NCBI RefSeq assembly: GCF_947259555.1
Contig: NZ_CAMYMD010000066.1
Span: 1-64,000 of the forward strand
Length of the DNA: 64,000 bases
Source: an uncultured Roseovarius sp.
GTDB lineage: Bacteria > Pseudomonadota > Alphaproteobacteria > Rhodobacterales > Rhodobacteraceae
Reading direction: 5' to 3'
The notes beneath the pieces were generated by a model that worked only from the letters and a program-made list of their open reading frames with translations, was not told the DNA's origin and made no database searches. Positions 10,423 to 19,812 of the stretch are shown here, piece by piece. How positions within the stretch are numbered: position 1 is the stretch's first letter; each line of letters begins with the position of its first letter. Both the position numbers and the translations under genes were made by a program.

Positions 10423-10583
10423 AAAGTCCAACAGGGAGGTATGAAGGTGAGCGCCTTGCGGCTATCACCGTCACAAGAGCGAAATAATGGGGCACCCCGA
10501 CTCGATCAAGAGAAATAATGCCGCAGATGCAGCATGGCCGATATGCGACAACTGCATGGCTTCTTCAGATGATGCGCAATCTC

Positions 10584-11489
10584 TCAGCCAAGCGCCTGTT
10601 CCTTCACCGTTTTCCTGTAAGCGATGATCTCGTCCTGCACGAAATCCCGGAAGGCGGCAATCCGCTTGGAGTGCCGAAGTTCTTCGGGATAGGCCAAGAA
10701 GACCGGGACCTCGCTCGAGGACACGTCGGGCAAGATCCGCAAGAGCTGTGGAAAATCGCGGATCAGATAATCTGGCAGGACGCCAACACCGAGATCATGC
10801 AAAACCCCTTGCAGCACGCCGAAATAGTTATTGACCGTCAACAGGGATGAAATGTCATTGGTCATCAATTCGTTTACGAGCATCGCACCGGCCCCGACCT
10901 GCGCCGAGCGTGGATTCTGGCAGATCAACCGATGGCTCTGCAAATCTTCCGGTGCTTCGGGATTGCCATGTTTTGCGACATAGGAATGCGTGGCGTAGAG
11001 GCACATATGCACGCTCATCAAACGTTTGCGAATGAGATCGGCTTGTGATGGTTCCTTCATGCGGATCGCAACATCGGCTTCGCGCATCGGCAGATCGAGC
11101 ACGCGTTCTTCGAGCATCAGATCAATCTTGAGGTCCGGAAACCTCTCGTAGAGCTTGGGCAGGCGCGGGGCGAGCCAGAGCGTGCCGAACCCGGTCGTGG
11201 TGGTGACCCGCAATTCGCCGAACACCTCTTCCTCGCTGTCGCGGATGCGCGCGGTGGCGGCGTCGAGACGCTTGAGCATGGCGCGGGTGGCATCGAACAG
11301 CAATTCGCCCTGTTCGGTGAGAATCAACCCCCGTGCATGGCGATGAAACAGGGTAGCATTCAGCGATTCCTCAAGCGCGCGCACCTGGCGGGAGACCGCC
11401 GATTGCGACAGATGAAGCTGATCACCCGCATGGGTCAGGCTGCCGGCATCTGCCACTGCGTGAAAGATTCTGAGCTTGTCCCAGTCCAT
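10584..11489 (-). CDS. LysR family transcriptional regulator
   Basis: This 301-residue protein has an N-terminal winged helix-turn-helix at about residues 4-62 (the segment SLTHAGDQLHLSQSAVSRQV is diagnostic). A periplasmic-binding-like effector domain follows. It is transcribed away from the indolepyruvate oxidoreductase gene, and the 170-nt space between them holds a perfect palindrome containing a T-N11-A LysR box. That strongly suggests it controls that gene, itself, or both. The effector is unknown; an aryl-pyruvate or aromatic amino acid would fit the target. A stem-loop with minus-strand T-tract lies 160 nt past the stop. Confidence 0.88.
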   Translation of the reverse strand: MDWDKLRIFHAVADAGSLTHAGDQLHLSQSAVSRQVRALEESLNATLFHRHARGLILTEQGELLFDATRAMLKRLDAATARIRDSEEEVFGELRVTTTTGFGTLWLAPRLPKLYERFPDLKIDLMLEERVLDLPMREADVAIRMKEPSQADLIRKRLMSVHMCLYATHSYVAKHGNPEAPEDLQSHRLICQNPRSAQVGAGAMLVNELMTNDISSLLTVNNYFGVLQGVLHDLGVGVLPDYLIRDFPQLLRILPDVSSSEVPVFLAYPEELRHSKRIAAFRDFVQDEIIAYRKTVKEQALG

Positions 11490-11590
11490 GACCCTAACTT
11501 TCCGAAAAACTACAGCACCTCTGACGTAATAGCAGAAAAACGCAAAGGGGCGATAGCAAGCGCGCGATAATTTTACGAAATTCCTCTTGG

Positions 11591-11611
11591 TAGGTCATAA
11601 ATTATGACCTA
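11591..11611. promoter_or_regulatory. Perfect palindrome with LysR box
   Basis: TAGGTCATAA, a central A, and TTATGACCTA make a perfect 10+1+10 palindrome. Its core TCATAAATTATGA (11595-11607) is an exact T-N11-A LysR box. A TATACT hexamer at 11621-11626 is a possible -10, so the operator would overlap the -35 region of the downstream gene. Start codons lie at 11489 (-) and 11660 (+). Confidence 0.7.
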
Positions 11612-11659
11612 ATATTGCCCTATACTGAGGCAAGTTCCTCAAACACGGGAGGCACGCAC

Positions 11660-14600
11660 ATGACCACGCAGAACGTATCGCTGAACGACCGCTTCGATCT
11701 GGAAAAATCGCCGGTTCTATTGAACGGCACGCAGGCCATGGTGCGGCTGATGCTGACGCAGGCCGCGCGCGACCGGGCGGCGGGGCTGGACACGGCGGGC
11801 TATGTCACCGGCTATCGCGGCTCGCCCCTCGGGGCCGTGGACATGCAGATGCGCCGCGCGCAGAAGGTCCTGAACGAGGCGCAGGTGCGGTTCGAGGAGG
11901 GTCTCAACGAGGATCTGGCGGCGACCGCCCTTTGGGGCGCGCAACAGGCCGAACTGCGTGGTGAGGGCAAGTATGACGGCGTCTTTGGCCTCTGGTATGG
12001 CAAGGGGCCGGGGGTGGACCGCTCGGGCGACGTGATGCGGCACGCCAACATGGCGGGCACCTCCGCGCATGGTGGTGTGCTGATGGCCATGGGCGACGAT
12101 CACACTGGCGAATCCTCCACCGTCCTGCATCAGAGCGAATGGGCGCTGGTGGATGCCTATATGCCGGTGGTCAGCCCCGCAGGTGTGCAGGAGATCATAG
12201 ATTACGGCATTTACGGCTATGCCCTCAGCCGCTTTGCCGGGGTCTGGGTCGGGCTCAAGACGATGAAGGACACGGTCGAGGCGACGGCGGTGGTGGATGG
12301 CAATCCGGATCGCGTGCAGATCGTCACCCCCGATTTTCCGATGCCCGAGGGCGGGCTGAACATCCGCCTGATCGACACGCCGCACGCACAAGAGACGCGG
12401 ATGATCGACTATAAACGCTTTGCCGCCGAGGCGTTTTCCCGCGCCAATCGCATGGACAAGCGGATGTGGGGCAAGCCGGGCGCCAAGATTGGCTTTGTCG
12501 CGGCGGGCAAGAACTGGCTCGATCTGGTGCATGCGCTGGAATTGCTGGGCATCGACGCGGACGAGGCCGAGCGTCTGGGCATCACCACCTACAAGGTCGG
12601 GCAGGTCTTTCCGCTCGACATGCAGGGGTTTCACGACTGGGCCGAGGGGCTCGACCTGATCGTCGTGGTCGAAGAAAAGCGCAAGCTGATAGAGGTGCAG
12701 ATCAAGGAGGCGATCTTTGACGACCGGCGTGGGCGGCGTGTCTATGGCTGGTACAAGGGCGGCGCGGGCGGCATGCACCGCGACGAGCTGTTCCCGACGC
12801 GCGGCGCGCTCGATCCGATCTGGATCGCCGAGAAGCTGGGCGGCATCCTCATTGAGGAGGGGCGCGGCACCGACCGGATCAAGGCGGGGCTGGCGTCACT
12901 CTCGGAGGCGCGCGCCGGTGACAATGCCGAAGAAATCGCCACGCGGCTGCCGTATTTCTGCGCCGGCTGCCCGCATAACTCATCCACCAAACTGCCCGAG
13001 GGCAGCCGCGCCTATGCCGGGATCGGTTGTCACTACATGGTGCAGTGGATGGACCGCGAGACGACCGGCTTTACCCATATGGGCGGCGAGGGCGCGAATT
13101 GGATCGGCGAGGCCCCGTTTTCCAAGCGCGGTCACGTGTTCCAGAACCTCGGCGACGGCACCTATAACCATTCCGGCGTGCAGGCCATTCGCGCGGCGCT
13201 CGCCGCTGGCACCACGATGACCTACAAGATCCTCTACAACGACGCCGTGGCGATGACCGGCGGGCAGGCTAACGAGGGCGGGCTCGACGCGCCGCGCATC
13301 GCCGCCGAGTTGCGCGCCATGGGGGTCAGGCATGTGTCTGTGGTCTATGACGAAAAGGAAGAGATCGACCTGAAGTCCTTCCCGCAAGACATTGAATTCG
13401 CGGAACGATCCGATCTGATGGCAGTGCAGGATCGGCTGGCAACGGTCGAGGGCGTCAGCGTCATTCTCTATATCCAGACCTGCGCCGCCGAAAAGCGCCG
13501 CCGCCGCAAGCGCGGCAAGTTTCCCGATCCCGACCGCCGGGTGTTCATCAACACCGATGTCTGCGAGGGCTGCGGCGATTGTGGCGCGCAATCCAATTGC
13601 GTGGCCATCGTGCCGGTCGAGACCGAGTTGGGGCGCAAGCGGGCCATCGACCAGTCAAGCTGCAACAAGGATTTCTCCTGCCTCAAGGGATTCTGCCCCT
13701 CCTTTGTCACGCTCGAAGGGGCCACACCGCGCCAGGAGAGCACCGCCGAGTTGACCCTGCCTGACATGCCCGCGCCCACGCTGCCCGAAATCGACGGCAC
13801 GCATAACGTGGTCATCACCGGGGTGGGCGGCACCGGCGTCGTCACCATCGGTGCGGTCATGGCACAGGCCGCGCAGATCGACGGCAAGGGCGCCGGCATG
13901 ATGGAAATGGCCGGGCTCGCGCAAAAGGGCGGTGCTGTGCATATCCACTGCCGCATCGCCGAGAAACCCGGCGATATCAACGCGATCCGGGTCGCTACGG
14001 GCGAGGCGCATACCCTGATCGGCGGCGATCTGGTGGTCAGTGCCGGGGCCAAGACGCTTGGCCTGACGCGTCAGGGGCGTACCGGGGCGGTGGTCAACAG
14101 CCACGAGATCGTCACCGGCGATTTCACCCGCGACCCCGAGTTTCACCTGCCCGCCGACCGGTTGCAACTGGCACTGGAGGCGCGGCTGCGCGAGGGTGTG
14201 CAGATGTTCGATGCCTCGGACCTGGCCAAGACCGTGATGGGCGATTCGATCTATTCCAACATGATGATCTTTGGCGCGGCGTGGCAGCGCGGGTTGATCC
14301 CGATCAGCCATGACGCCATCACGCAGGCCATTACCCTCAACGGTGCGGCGGTCGAGGCCAATCTGCGCGCCTTCGAGGTGGGCCGTTGGGCGGCGGTCTA
14401 TCCGGCGGAGGTGGAGAAACTCCTGACCCCCACCGTCATAGCCAAGCCGAAAACGCTGGACGACAAAATCGCCTACCGCGCCGATCACCTGCACGCCTAT
14501 CAGGGCAAGCGGTTGGTCAAGCGCTATCGCAAGATGCTCGACGGCATCGAGGATACGGCCGTGAAAGAGGCCGTGGCGAAGGGCTATCACAAGCTGCTGG

Positions 14601-15079
14601 CCTACAAGGATGAATACGAGGTCGCCCGGCTGCATCTGGAAACGGCGGAGAAAGCGCGGGCGGAGTTCGGCGGCGATTTCAAGATGAAATTCCACCTTGC
14701 CCCGCCGGTCCTGTCCAAGACCGGCCATGACGGACGCCCCAAAAAGCGCGAATTCGGGCCTGGAATCCTGCGCGGCTTCGGTGTCTTGGCAAAGCTTAAG
14801 CTCCTGCGCGGCACGCCGCTCGATCCCTTTGGCCGCACGGCAGAGCGCAGGATGGAACGCGCGCTGATCAAGCAATACGAGGCCGACATGGCCGAGGTGC
14901 TGCCGAAGCTCGACAGCCGCACCCGTGACGCCATCATCACGCTCTCCGAATTGCCGCTCTCTATCCGCGGATTTGGCCCGGTCAAACAGGCGAATGAGCA
15001 AAAGGCCGAAAAGCGGCGCGAGGAGCTTTTGGCGGTGATCCGCGCAGGTGGGACGGAAATGGCACGGGCGGCGGAGTAG
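11660..15079 (+). CDS. Indolepyruvate ferredoxin oxidoreductase, fused alpha-beta
   Basis: The 1139-residue protein joins the two subunits of indolepyruvate:ferredoxin oxidoreductase. It oxidatively decarboxylates aryl pyruvates from aromatic amino acids to aryl-acetyl-CoA with thiamine pyrophosphate. The N-terminal TPP-dependent part includes PYFCAGCPHNSSTKLP near residue 430. A ferredoxin-like insert near residue 634 has CEGCGDCGAQSNC and then CNKDFSCLKGFC. The IorB-like gamma domain begins at GVGGTGVVTIG near residue 720. A C-terminal DUF6537-like helical region completes it. Start at ATG 11660 follows GGGAGGC; the TTG at 11615 lacks one. It is probably regulated by the divergent LysR protein. 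Confidence 0.92.
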   Translation: MTTQNVSLNDRFDLEKSPVLLNGTQAMVRLMLTQAARDRAAGLDTAGYVTGYRGSPLGAVDMQMRRAQKVLNEAQVRFEEGLNEDLAATALWGAQQAELRGEGKYDGVFGLWYGKGPGVDRSGDVMRHANMAGTSAHGGVLMAMGDDHTGESSTVLHQSEWALVDAYMPVVSPAGVQEIIDYGIYGYALSRFAGVWVGLKTMKDTVEATAVVDGNPDRVQIVTPDFPMPEGGLNIRLIDTPHAQETRMIDYKRFAAEAFSRANRMDKRMWGKPGAKIGFVAAGKNWLDLVHALELLGIDADEAERLGITTYKVGQVFPLDMQGFHDWAEGLDLIVVVEEKRKLIEVQIKEAIFDDRRGRRVYGWYKGGAGGMHRDELFPTRGALDPIWIAEKLGGILIEEGRGTDRIKAGLASLSEARAGDNAEEIATRLPYFCAGCPHNSSTKLPEGSRAYAGIGCHYMVQWMDRETTGFTHMGGEGANWIGEAPFSKRGHVFQNLGDGTYNHSGVQAIRAALAAGTTMTYKILYNDAVAMTGGQANEGGLDAPRIAAELRAMGVRHVSVVYDEKEEIDLKSFPQDIEFAERSDLMAVQDRLATVEGVSVILYIQTCAAEKRRRRKRGKFPDPDRRVFINTDVCEGCGDCGAQSNCVAIVPVETELGRKRAIDQSSCNKDFSCLKGFCPSFVTLEGATPRQESTAELTLPDMPAPTLPEIDGTHNVVITGVGGTGVVTIGAVMAQAAQIDGKGAGMMEMAGLAQKGGAVHIHCRIAEKPGDINAIRVATGEAHTLIGGDLVVSAGAKTLGLTRQGRTGAVVNSHEIVTGDFTRDPEFHLPADRLQLALEARLREGVQMFDASDLAKTVMGDSIYSNMMIFGAAWQRGLIPISHDAITQAITLNGAAVEANLRAFEVGRWAAVYPAEVEKLLTPTVIAKPKTLDDKIAYRADHLHAYQGKRLVKRYRKMLDGIEDTAVKEAVAKGYHKLLAYKDEYEVARLHLETAEKARAEFGGDFKMKFHLAPPVLSKTGHDGRPKKREFGPGILRGFGVLAKLKLLRGTPLDPFGRTAERRMERALIKQYEADMAEVLPKLDSRTRDAIITLSELPLSIRGFGPVKQANEQKAEKRREELLAVIRAGGTEMARAAE

Positions 15080-15160
15080 GCGTCACGAAACTGTCACGTG
15101 ATCTGGTCAAAAGCGTCGCATAATCTTAACAGGCCGCAAGCCAGCCAAGGACCGCCGCCC

Positions 15161-16024
15161 ATGCGCCCCGATCGCCAGATCGCCCGTGACATTTCCTACG
15201 CCTATTCCGCCCAGACCAAAGGCGGGCGGGCGATGATCCGCACGATGGAGAACCTCACCGGGCGCATCGCACTTATCAAGCGCGCGGCGGGTTACGAGAC
15301 CGAGGTTTCACTGGGCCGCGATTTCTGGGATGTGATCGTGGAACGCTATGGGCTCACGCTCGACGTGGTGGGCGGCAGCCTTGCCAACATCCCGCGCAAG
15401 GGGCCTTTGGTGCTGATCGCCAATCACCCTTACGGTATCCTCGACGGGTTGATGATGGGGCATATCCTGAGCCAGACGCGCGGTGACTTCCGCATTCTGG
15501 CGCATCAGGTGTTCCGCAAGGCCGAAGACCTCAACAAGGTGATCCTGCCGATCAGTTTCGACGGCACCAAAGAGGCGATCGCGCTCAACCTCGCGACGCG
15601 CAAGGCGTCGCTCGACTATCTCGGGCAGGGCGGGGCGATCGGGATCTTTCCGGGCGGCACGGTCAGCACGGCGGCGAAACCGTTTTCGCGCCCGATGGAC
15701 CCGGGTTGGCGCGGGTTCACCGCCAAGATGATCGCCAAGAGCGAGGCGACCGTCGTGCCGGTCTATTTCGATGGGCACACCAGCCGCCTGTTTCAGCTGG
15801 CCAGCCACCTGCATGTCACGCTGCGCATGGGGCTGCTGATCAAGGAATTTCGCAAGCGCGTGGATACGCCCGTCAAGGTCGTGGTGGGTGATCCGATCCA
15901 GCGCGGCACACTCTCCCAATATGCGGGCGACACGAAATCCCTCATGGCATTCCTGCGCTCAAAGACCTATGAATTGTCGCCAAGCCCGGTTGTCGCCTCG
16001 GATATCGGGTTCGAATACGACTGA
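15161..16024 (+). CDS. PlsC-like lysophospholipid acyltransferase
   Basis: The protein is about 287 residues and has the acyltransferase signature NHPYGILDG at residues 88-96. The block FPGGTVS corresponds to the FPEGTR block of PlsC. The histidine-to-aspartate spacing (NHPxGxLDG) is that of the hemolysin/OlsA-type branch rather than canonical PlsC. It would transfer an acyl chain to a lysolipid or related acceptor at the inner membrane. ATG 15161 is preferred over the upstream frame start because AAGG lies about 10 nt before it. The acceptor (lysophosphatidate or lyso-ornithine lipid) cannot be settled from sequence. Confidence 0.8.
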   Translation: MRPDRQIARDISYAYSAQTKGGRAMIRTMENLTGRIALIKRAAGYETEVSLGRDFWDVIVERYGLTLDVVGGSLANIPRKGPLVLIANHPYGILDGLMMGHILSQTRGDFRILAHQVFRKAEDLNKVILPISFDGTKEAIALNLATRKASLDYLGQGGAIGIFPGGTVSTAAKPFSRPMDPGWRGFTAKMIAKSEATVVPVYFDGHTSRLFQLASHLHVTLRMGLLIKEFRKRVDTPVKVVVGDPIQRGTLSQYAGDTKSLMAFLRSKTYELSPSPVVASDIGFEYD

Positions 16025-16043
16025 TCCACTGGGATGCGCGCAA

Positions 16044-16856
16044 ATGGCGGTAGGGATTTTCGACAGCGGGCTGGGTGGCCTGACGGTGTGGGACGCGGTG
16101 AGCAAACGCATGCCCGAGGTGCCGTTTGTCTATCTGGGCGACAACGTGCATACGCCCTATGGGGTGCGGGATGCCGATGACATCTATGACCTGACGACGA
16201 CCAATGTCGCGCGGTTGTTCGATGCGGGCTGCGATCTGGTGATTCTGGCCTGCAACACTGCCTCTGCCGCCGCCCTGCGCCGCATGCAGGAGGCCTGGGT
16301 GCCCGAGGGAAAGCGTGTGCTGGGCGTATTCGTGCCGCTGATCGAGGCGCTGACAGAACGGCAATGGGGCGACAACTCTCCGCCGCGCGAAGTGGCGGTG
16401 AAGAACGTGGCGCTCTTTGCCACCCCTGCCACCGTGGCGAGCCGCGCGTTTCAGCGCGAACTGGCGTTCCGCGCCATCGGCGTCGATGTCGAGGCGCAGG
16501 CCTGTGGCGGCGTCGTGGATGCCATCGAAGAGGGCGACATGATCCTCGCCGAGGCGCTGGTGCGCTCCCACGTGGACGCGCTCAGGCGCAAGATGCCGCA
16601 CCCGGAGGCCGCCGTTCTGGGCTGCACGCATTACCCGCTGGTCGAGGATGTGTTTCGCGATGCCCTCGGGCCCGACGTGGCGGTTTATTCGCAGCCTACG
16701 CTGGTGGCCGCGAGCCTGAGTGATTACCTCGGCCGCCACCCCGACAAGATCGGGCCCGGCACCGAGGCGATGTTCCTGACCACGGGCGACCCCAAGCGCG
16801 TGTCGTCGCGTGCGACGCAGTTCCTGCGACGAGAGATCGGCTTTCGCCCCGTCTGA
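16044..16856 (+). CDS. murI: Glutamate racemase
   Basis: This 270-residue protein interconverts L- and D-glutamate for peptidoglycan. It has the opening [11 protein letters not shown] and the two catalytic cysteines in ACNTAS and LGCTHYP. The ATG at 16044 gives the standard N-terminus, 19 nt after the acyltransferase stop. A longer frame runs upstream into that gene but does not carry the family N-terminus. Length and motifs are normal for the family. Confidence 0.95.
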   Translation: MAVGIFDSGLGGLTVWDAVSKRMPEVPFVYLGDNVHTPYGVRDADDIYDLTTTNVARLFDAGCDLVILACNTASAAALRRMQEAWVPEGKRVLGVFVPLIEALTERQWGDNSPPREVAVKNVALFATPATVASRAFQRELAFRAIGVDVEAQACGGVVDAIEEGDMILAEALVRSHVDALRRKMPHPEAAVLGCTHYPLVEDVFRDALGPDVAVYSQPTLVAASLSDYLGRHPDKIGPGTEAMFLTTGDPKRVSSRATQFLRREIGFRPV

Positions 16857-16934
16857 GCGGCATGTCTGAGCGTGCGTTGCATAGCACCGCGATACGCACT
16901 ATTCCCTGTTTGAAATTCTGCATGAGAGGTCACC

Positions 16935-17963
16935 ATGACCCATAAAATCGCCATCCTTGGCGCGTCCGGCTACACCGGTGCCGAACTTGTCCGGCTGATC
17001 GCCACCCATCCCGACCTTGAGATCGCGGCGCTTGCCGCCAATTCCAAGGCAGGGCAGCGCATGGGCGCGGTCTTTCCGCATCTGCGCCATCTTGACCTGC
17101 CCGATCTGGTGACGATTGACGAGATTGATTTTGACAGCATCGACCTGTGTTTCTGCGCGCTGCCTCACAAGACCAGCCAGGAGGTGATCAGCGCGCTGCC
17201 GCGCGATCTGAAGATCGTCGACCTCTCCGCCGATTTCCGGCTGCGCGACCCGGCGGATTATGAAAAATGGTATGGCAATCCCCATGCCGCGCCGGAGTTG
17301 CAGAAAGAGGCGGTTTACGGCCTGACCGAGTTCTACCGCGATGAAATCACTGCCGCGCGGCTGGTGGCGGGCACGGGCTGCAACGCGGCCACGGGGCAGT
17401 ACATCCTGCGCCCTCTGATATCTGCCGGGGTGATTGATCTCGACGAGATCATCCTCGACCTGAAATGCGCGGTCTCGGGGGCGGGCCGCAGCCTCAAGGA
17501 AAACCTGCTGCATGCGGAATTGTCCGAGGGGTATCACGCCTACGCCCTTGGTAGCACGCACCGGCATCTGGGCGAGTTCGATCAGGAGTTCTCGGCCATA
17601 GCCGGGCGGCCCGTAGAGATCCAGTTCACGCCCCACCTGATCCCCGCCAATCGCGGCATCCTGGCGACCGCTTATCTGCGCGGCGCGGCTCAGGCGGTGC
17701 ATGACACGCTTAACGCGGCCTATGCGGGCGAGCCCTTCATCGAGGTCCTGCCGATGGGCGAGGCCCCCAGCACGCGCCACATCCGGGGCAGCAATTTCTG
17801 CCATATCGGCGTGGTCGCCGACCGGCAGGCGGACCGCACGCTCGTCATTGCGGCGCTCGATAACCTGACAAAAGGTAGCAGCGGGCAGGCGTTGCAAAAC
17901 GCCAATCTGATGTTATCTCTGAACGAGACGTCGGGCCTCATGTTGGCCCCGGTCTTTCCGTAA
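16935..17963 (+). CDS. argC: N-acetyl-gamma-glutamyl-phosphate reductase
   Basis: The 342-residue protein catalyses the NADPH-dependent third step of arginine synthesis. It has the nucleotide-binding [13 protein letters not shown] at residues 8-20 and the catalytic cysteine in [12 protein letters not shown]. Length is that of type 1 ArgC. It stands alone here, away from other arg genes, and is followed 15 nt later by ccmE. A ribosome site (GAGGTC) lies 5 nt before the ATG. Confidence 0.95.
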   Translation: MTHKIAILGASGYTGAELVRLIATHPDLEIAALAANSKAGQRMGAVFPHLRHLDLPDLVTIDEIDFDSIDLCFCALPHKTSQEVISALPRDLKIVDLSADFRLRDPADYEKWYGNPHAAPELQKEAVYGLTEFYRDEITAARLVAGTGCNAATGQYILRPLISAGVIDLDEIILDLKCAVSGAGRSLKENLLHAELSEGYHAYALGSTHRHLGEFDQEFSAIAGRPVEIQFTPHLIPANRGILATAYLRGAAQAVHDTLNAAYAGEPFIEVLPMGEAPSTRHIRGSNFCHIGVVADRQADRTLVIAALDNLTKGSSGQALQNANLMLSLNETSGLMLAPVFP

Positions 17964-17978
17964 AAAGGGGCGAGGCTC

Positions 17979-18425
17979 ATGAAATCGCTGAAGAAGAAGC
18001 GCCGCGTGCAGGTCGTCGCGATTGCGGCTGTGGCGCTGGTGATGGCCACAGCGCTGATCGGCTACGGGATGCGCGACGGGATTAACTTCTTCCGCTCGCC
18101 CAGCCAAGTGCTGTCCGAGCCGCCAAGCGAGACCGAGATTTTCCGCATCGGCGGTCTGGTCGAAGGCGGCAGTCTGAAACGTGGTCAGGGCGAGGTGATC
18201 CATTTCAACGTGACCGATGGCGGGGCCGTGGTGCCGGTGACCTATAAAGGCGTTCTGCCCGATCTCTTTGAGGAAAATCAGGGCATGGTCGGCACCGGCA
18301 GCTATCGCGGTGGGGTGTTTGAAGCCAGTGAGATCCTCGCCAAGCATGACGAGGATTACATGCCCAAGGAAGTGGTCGACGCGCTCAAGGAGCAGGGCGT
18401 CTACAAGGAGGCGGACGGCAGCTAA
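17979..18425 (+). CDS. ccmE: Cytochrome c maturation heme chaperone CcmE
   Basis: This 148-residue protein covalently binds heme in the periplasm and hands it to CcmF for attachment to apocytochrome c. A single N-terminal membrane anchor (about residues 10-30) is followed by an OB-fold. The heme-binding H123 is in AKHDEDYMP with Y127. It lies 15 nt after argC and is followed by a terminator. It is separated from ccmF and ccmH by the two-gene endolysin/holin insertion. Confidence 0.95.
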   Translation: MKSLKKKRRVQVVAIAAVALVMATALIGYGMRDGINFFRSPSQVLSEPPSETEIFRIGGLVEGGSLKRGQGEVIHFNVTDGGAVVPVTYKGVLPDLFEENQGMVGTGSYRGGVFEASEILAKHDEDYMPKEVVDALKEQGVYKEADGS

Positions 18426-18488
18426 GGTGGCCGATGTCTGATTTTGGGTATTTTCACCAAAAAGAAACCATAGCCGATGAGATAGGAG

Positions 18489-18522
18489 CGCGCGCTGGTT
18501 CAGGCGCGCGTTAATCTTTCTT
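18489..18522 (+). terminator. Terminator after ccmE
   Basis: CGCGCGC (18489-18495) pairs with GCGCGCG (18504-18510) across an 8-nt loop and is followed by TTAATCTTTCTT. It separates argC-ccmE from the endolysin/holin pair. Confidence 0.75.
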
Positions 18523-18568
18523 ATCCCATCCTCGCACCCATGTTGCACAGGCAAGATGGGGCAGGCGG

Positions 18569-19177
18569 ATGCAAGATGTCGAACAGATAGCCAAAGAAAT
18601 TGTGGCGCGCGAGGGCGGGTTCGTGAACGACCCCTACGACCCCGGCGGTGCCACGAATTTCGGGGTGACCATCCATACGATGCGGCGGCTCGGGCTCGAT
18701 CTCGACCGTGACGGCGACGTGGATGTGGGCGATGTGCGGGCGCTGAGCCGGGGGCAGGCGGTGGCGATCTTCATCGACCATTACTATCGCCGCCCCGGTA
18801 TCGTGGGCTTGCCCGAGGCGCTGCGCGCCAGCGTGTTCGACATGCATGTCAATGCCGGGGCCAATGCGGTGAAGATATTGCAGCGCCTGCTGCGCGAGAT
18901 GGGCGAGACGGTGGATGTCGACGGAGTGATCGGCCCGCAGACGCAAGCCGCGGCGGAACGCGCGGCGCAGGCCGCCCCGGATCATATCGCCGAAGCTTAT
19001 GGGATCGCGCGGCGCAATTATTACCTGGCCCTCGCCGATGCCCGTCCCGCAAGCCGCAAATTCGCGCGGACGCGCTCGGGCGGCAAGGGCGGCTGGATCC
19101 GGCGCGCCGAAGAGTTCATCGCGCCGCGCTTTCACCTGAGCGATCAGGCCTTTCAGGAAAGGGTGGCGGCATGGTGA
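18569..19177 (+). CDS. GH108-type N-acetylmuramidase endolysin (GTA release)
   Basis: The 202-residue protein matches the holin-associated muramidase family (GH108, formerly DUF847). The catalytic glutamate E15 lies in REGGFVNDPYDPGGATNFGV, a diagnostic block. It would cut the glycan strands of peptidoglycan. A short Asp-rich segment (LDRDGDVDVGDV, near residue 50) may bind calcium. It has no signal peptide, so it depends on a holin for release, and the next gene supplies one with a 7-nt overlap. No phage head, tail or integrase genes are nearby. The pairing with a GTA-type holin indicates a role in gene-transfer-agent release by host lysis. Confidence 0.85.
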   Translation: MQDVEQIAKEIVAREGGFVNDPYDPGGATNFGVTIHTMRRLGLDLDRDGDVDVGDVRALSRGQAVAIFIDHYYRRPGIVGLPEALRASVFDMHVNAGANAVKILQRLLREMGETVDVDGVIGPQTQAAAERAAQAAPDHIAEAYGIARRNYYLALADARPASRKFARTRSGGKGGWIRRAEEFIAPRFHLSDQAFQERVAAW

Positions 19178-19737
19178 TCGACATTCTGCGGGCGCTTTTC
19201 GGGGCGGGCGGAAACGTGGTGCGCGAGACCGCCGAGGTGTTTCGCGTCAACGCCGAGGCTGCCGATCAACGCCGGGTCGAGACGCAGCGGGCCGCGCTTG
19301 ATCAGATGGCGGCGGAGTTCGGGGCTGCGGGGCGCAGCAGCTTCGACCGGATCATCGACGGGCTCAACCGCATCCCGCGCCCGGCCATGGCGCTTGGCAC
19401 GCTGGCGCTGCTCATCGCGGCGATGGTTGATCCCCTGTGGTTCGGCGAGCGGATGGCGGGGCTGGCGTTGGTGCCCGATCCGCTCTGGTGGCTGTTGGGC
19501 GCGATCGTGAGTTTCTACTTTGGCGCACGCTATCAGGTGAAGGGGCAGGAATTTCAACGCTCCATCGCCGCCACGCTGGCGCGCGCGCCGCAGGTGGTCG
19601 AGAGCGTGGCGCAGCTGCGCGCCCTGCGCGCGAATAGCCCCGGTGCCGCTGATCCCGGCCCCGATGCCGACACCGCGCTGCGCGTGCTCACCCCCTCGGG
19701 CAACCCGGCGCTGGATGAATGGCGCGCGAAGGGATGA
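19171..19737 (+). CDS. GTA-type 3TM holin
   Basis: The 188-residue protein belongs to the holin group described as acting in gene-transfer-agent release. Residues 1-65 form an amphipathic region. Two clear membrane segments lie at about residues 72-88 and 104-120 (PLWWLLGAIVSFYFGARY), and a third is less obvious. It would open the inner membrane so that the preceding muramidase can reach the wall. The gene overlaps the endolysin by 7 nt, so the pair is translationally coupled. It sits between ccmE and ccmF. Confidence 0.8.
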   Translation: MVIDILRALFGAGGNVVRETAEVFRVNAEAADQRRVETQRAALDQMAAEFGAAGRSSFDRIIDGLNRIPRPAMALGTLALLIAAMVDPLWFGERMAGLALVPDPLWWLLGAIVSFYFGARYQVKGQEFQRSIAATLARAPQVVESVAQLRALRANSPGAADPGPDADTALRVLTPSGNPALDEWRAKG

Positions 19738-19812
19738 CCCCCGCGACAATGTGAACCGGGCCCCGTGCCGATTGCGATTGGCGCGGGGCCGCGCCTGCGT
19801 TATCTTTGACGC

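Noticed and set aside
10441-10518. 26-codon open frame (with stop) preceded by AGGGAGGT
   Set aside because: The ribosome-like string touches the ATG with no spacing, and the frame ends in the middle of a convergent gap with no conserved product.
18511-18524. TTAA-N6-TTAT as CtrA site before the endolysin gene
   Set aside because: It overlaps the AT-rich tail of the ccmE terminator, and both the spacing and the second half-site are off consensus.
18569-19737. Prophage remnant at the endolysin/holin pair
   Set aside because: No integrase, head, tail or regulatory phage genes are nearby, and the holin resembles the GTA release type.
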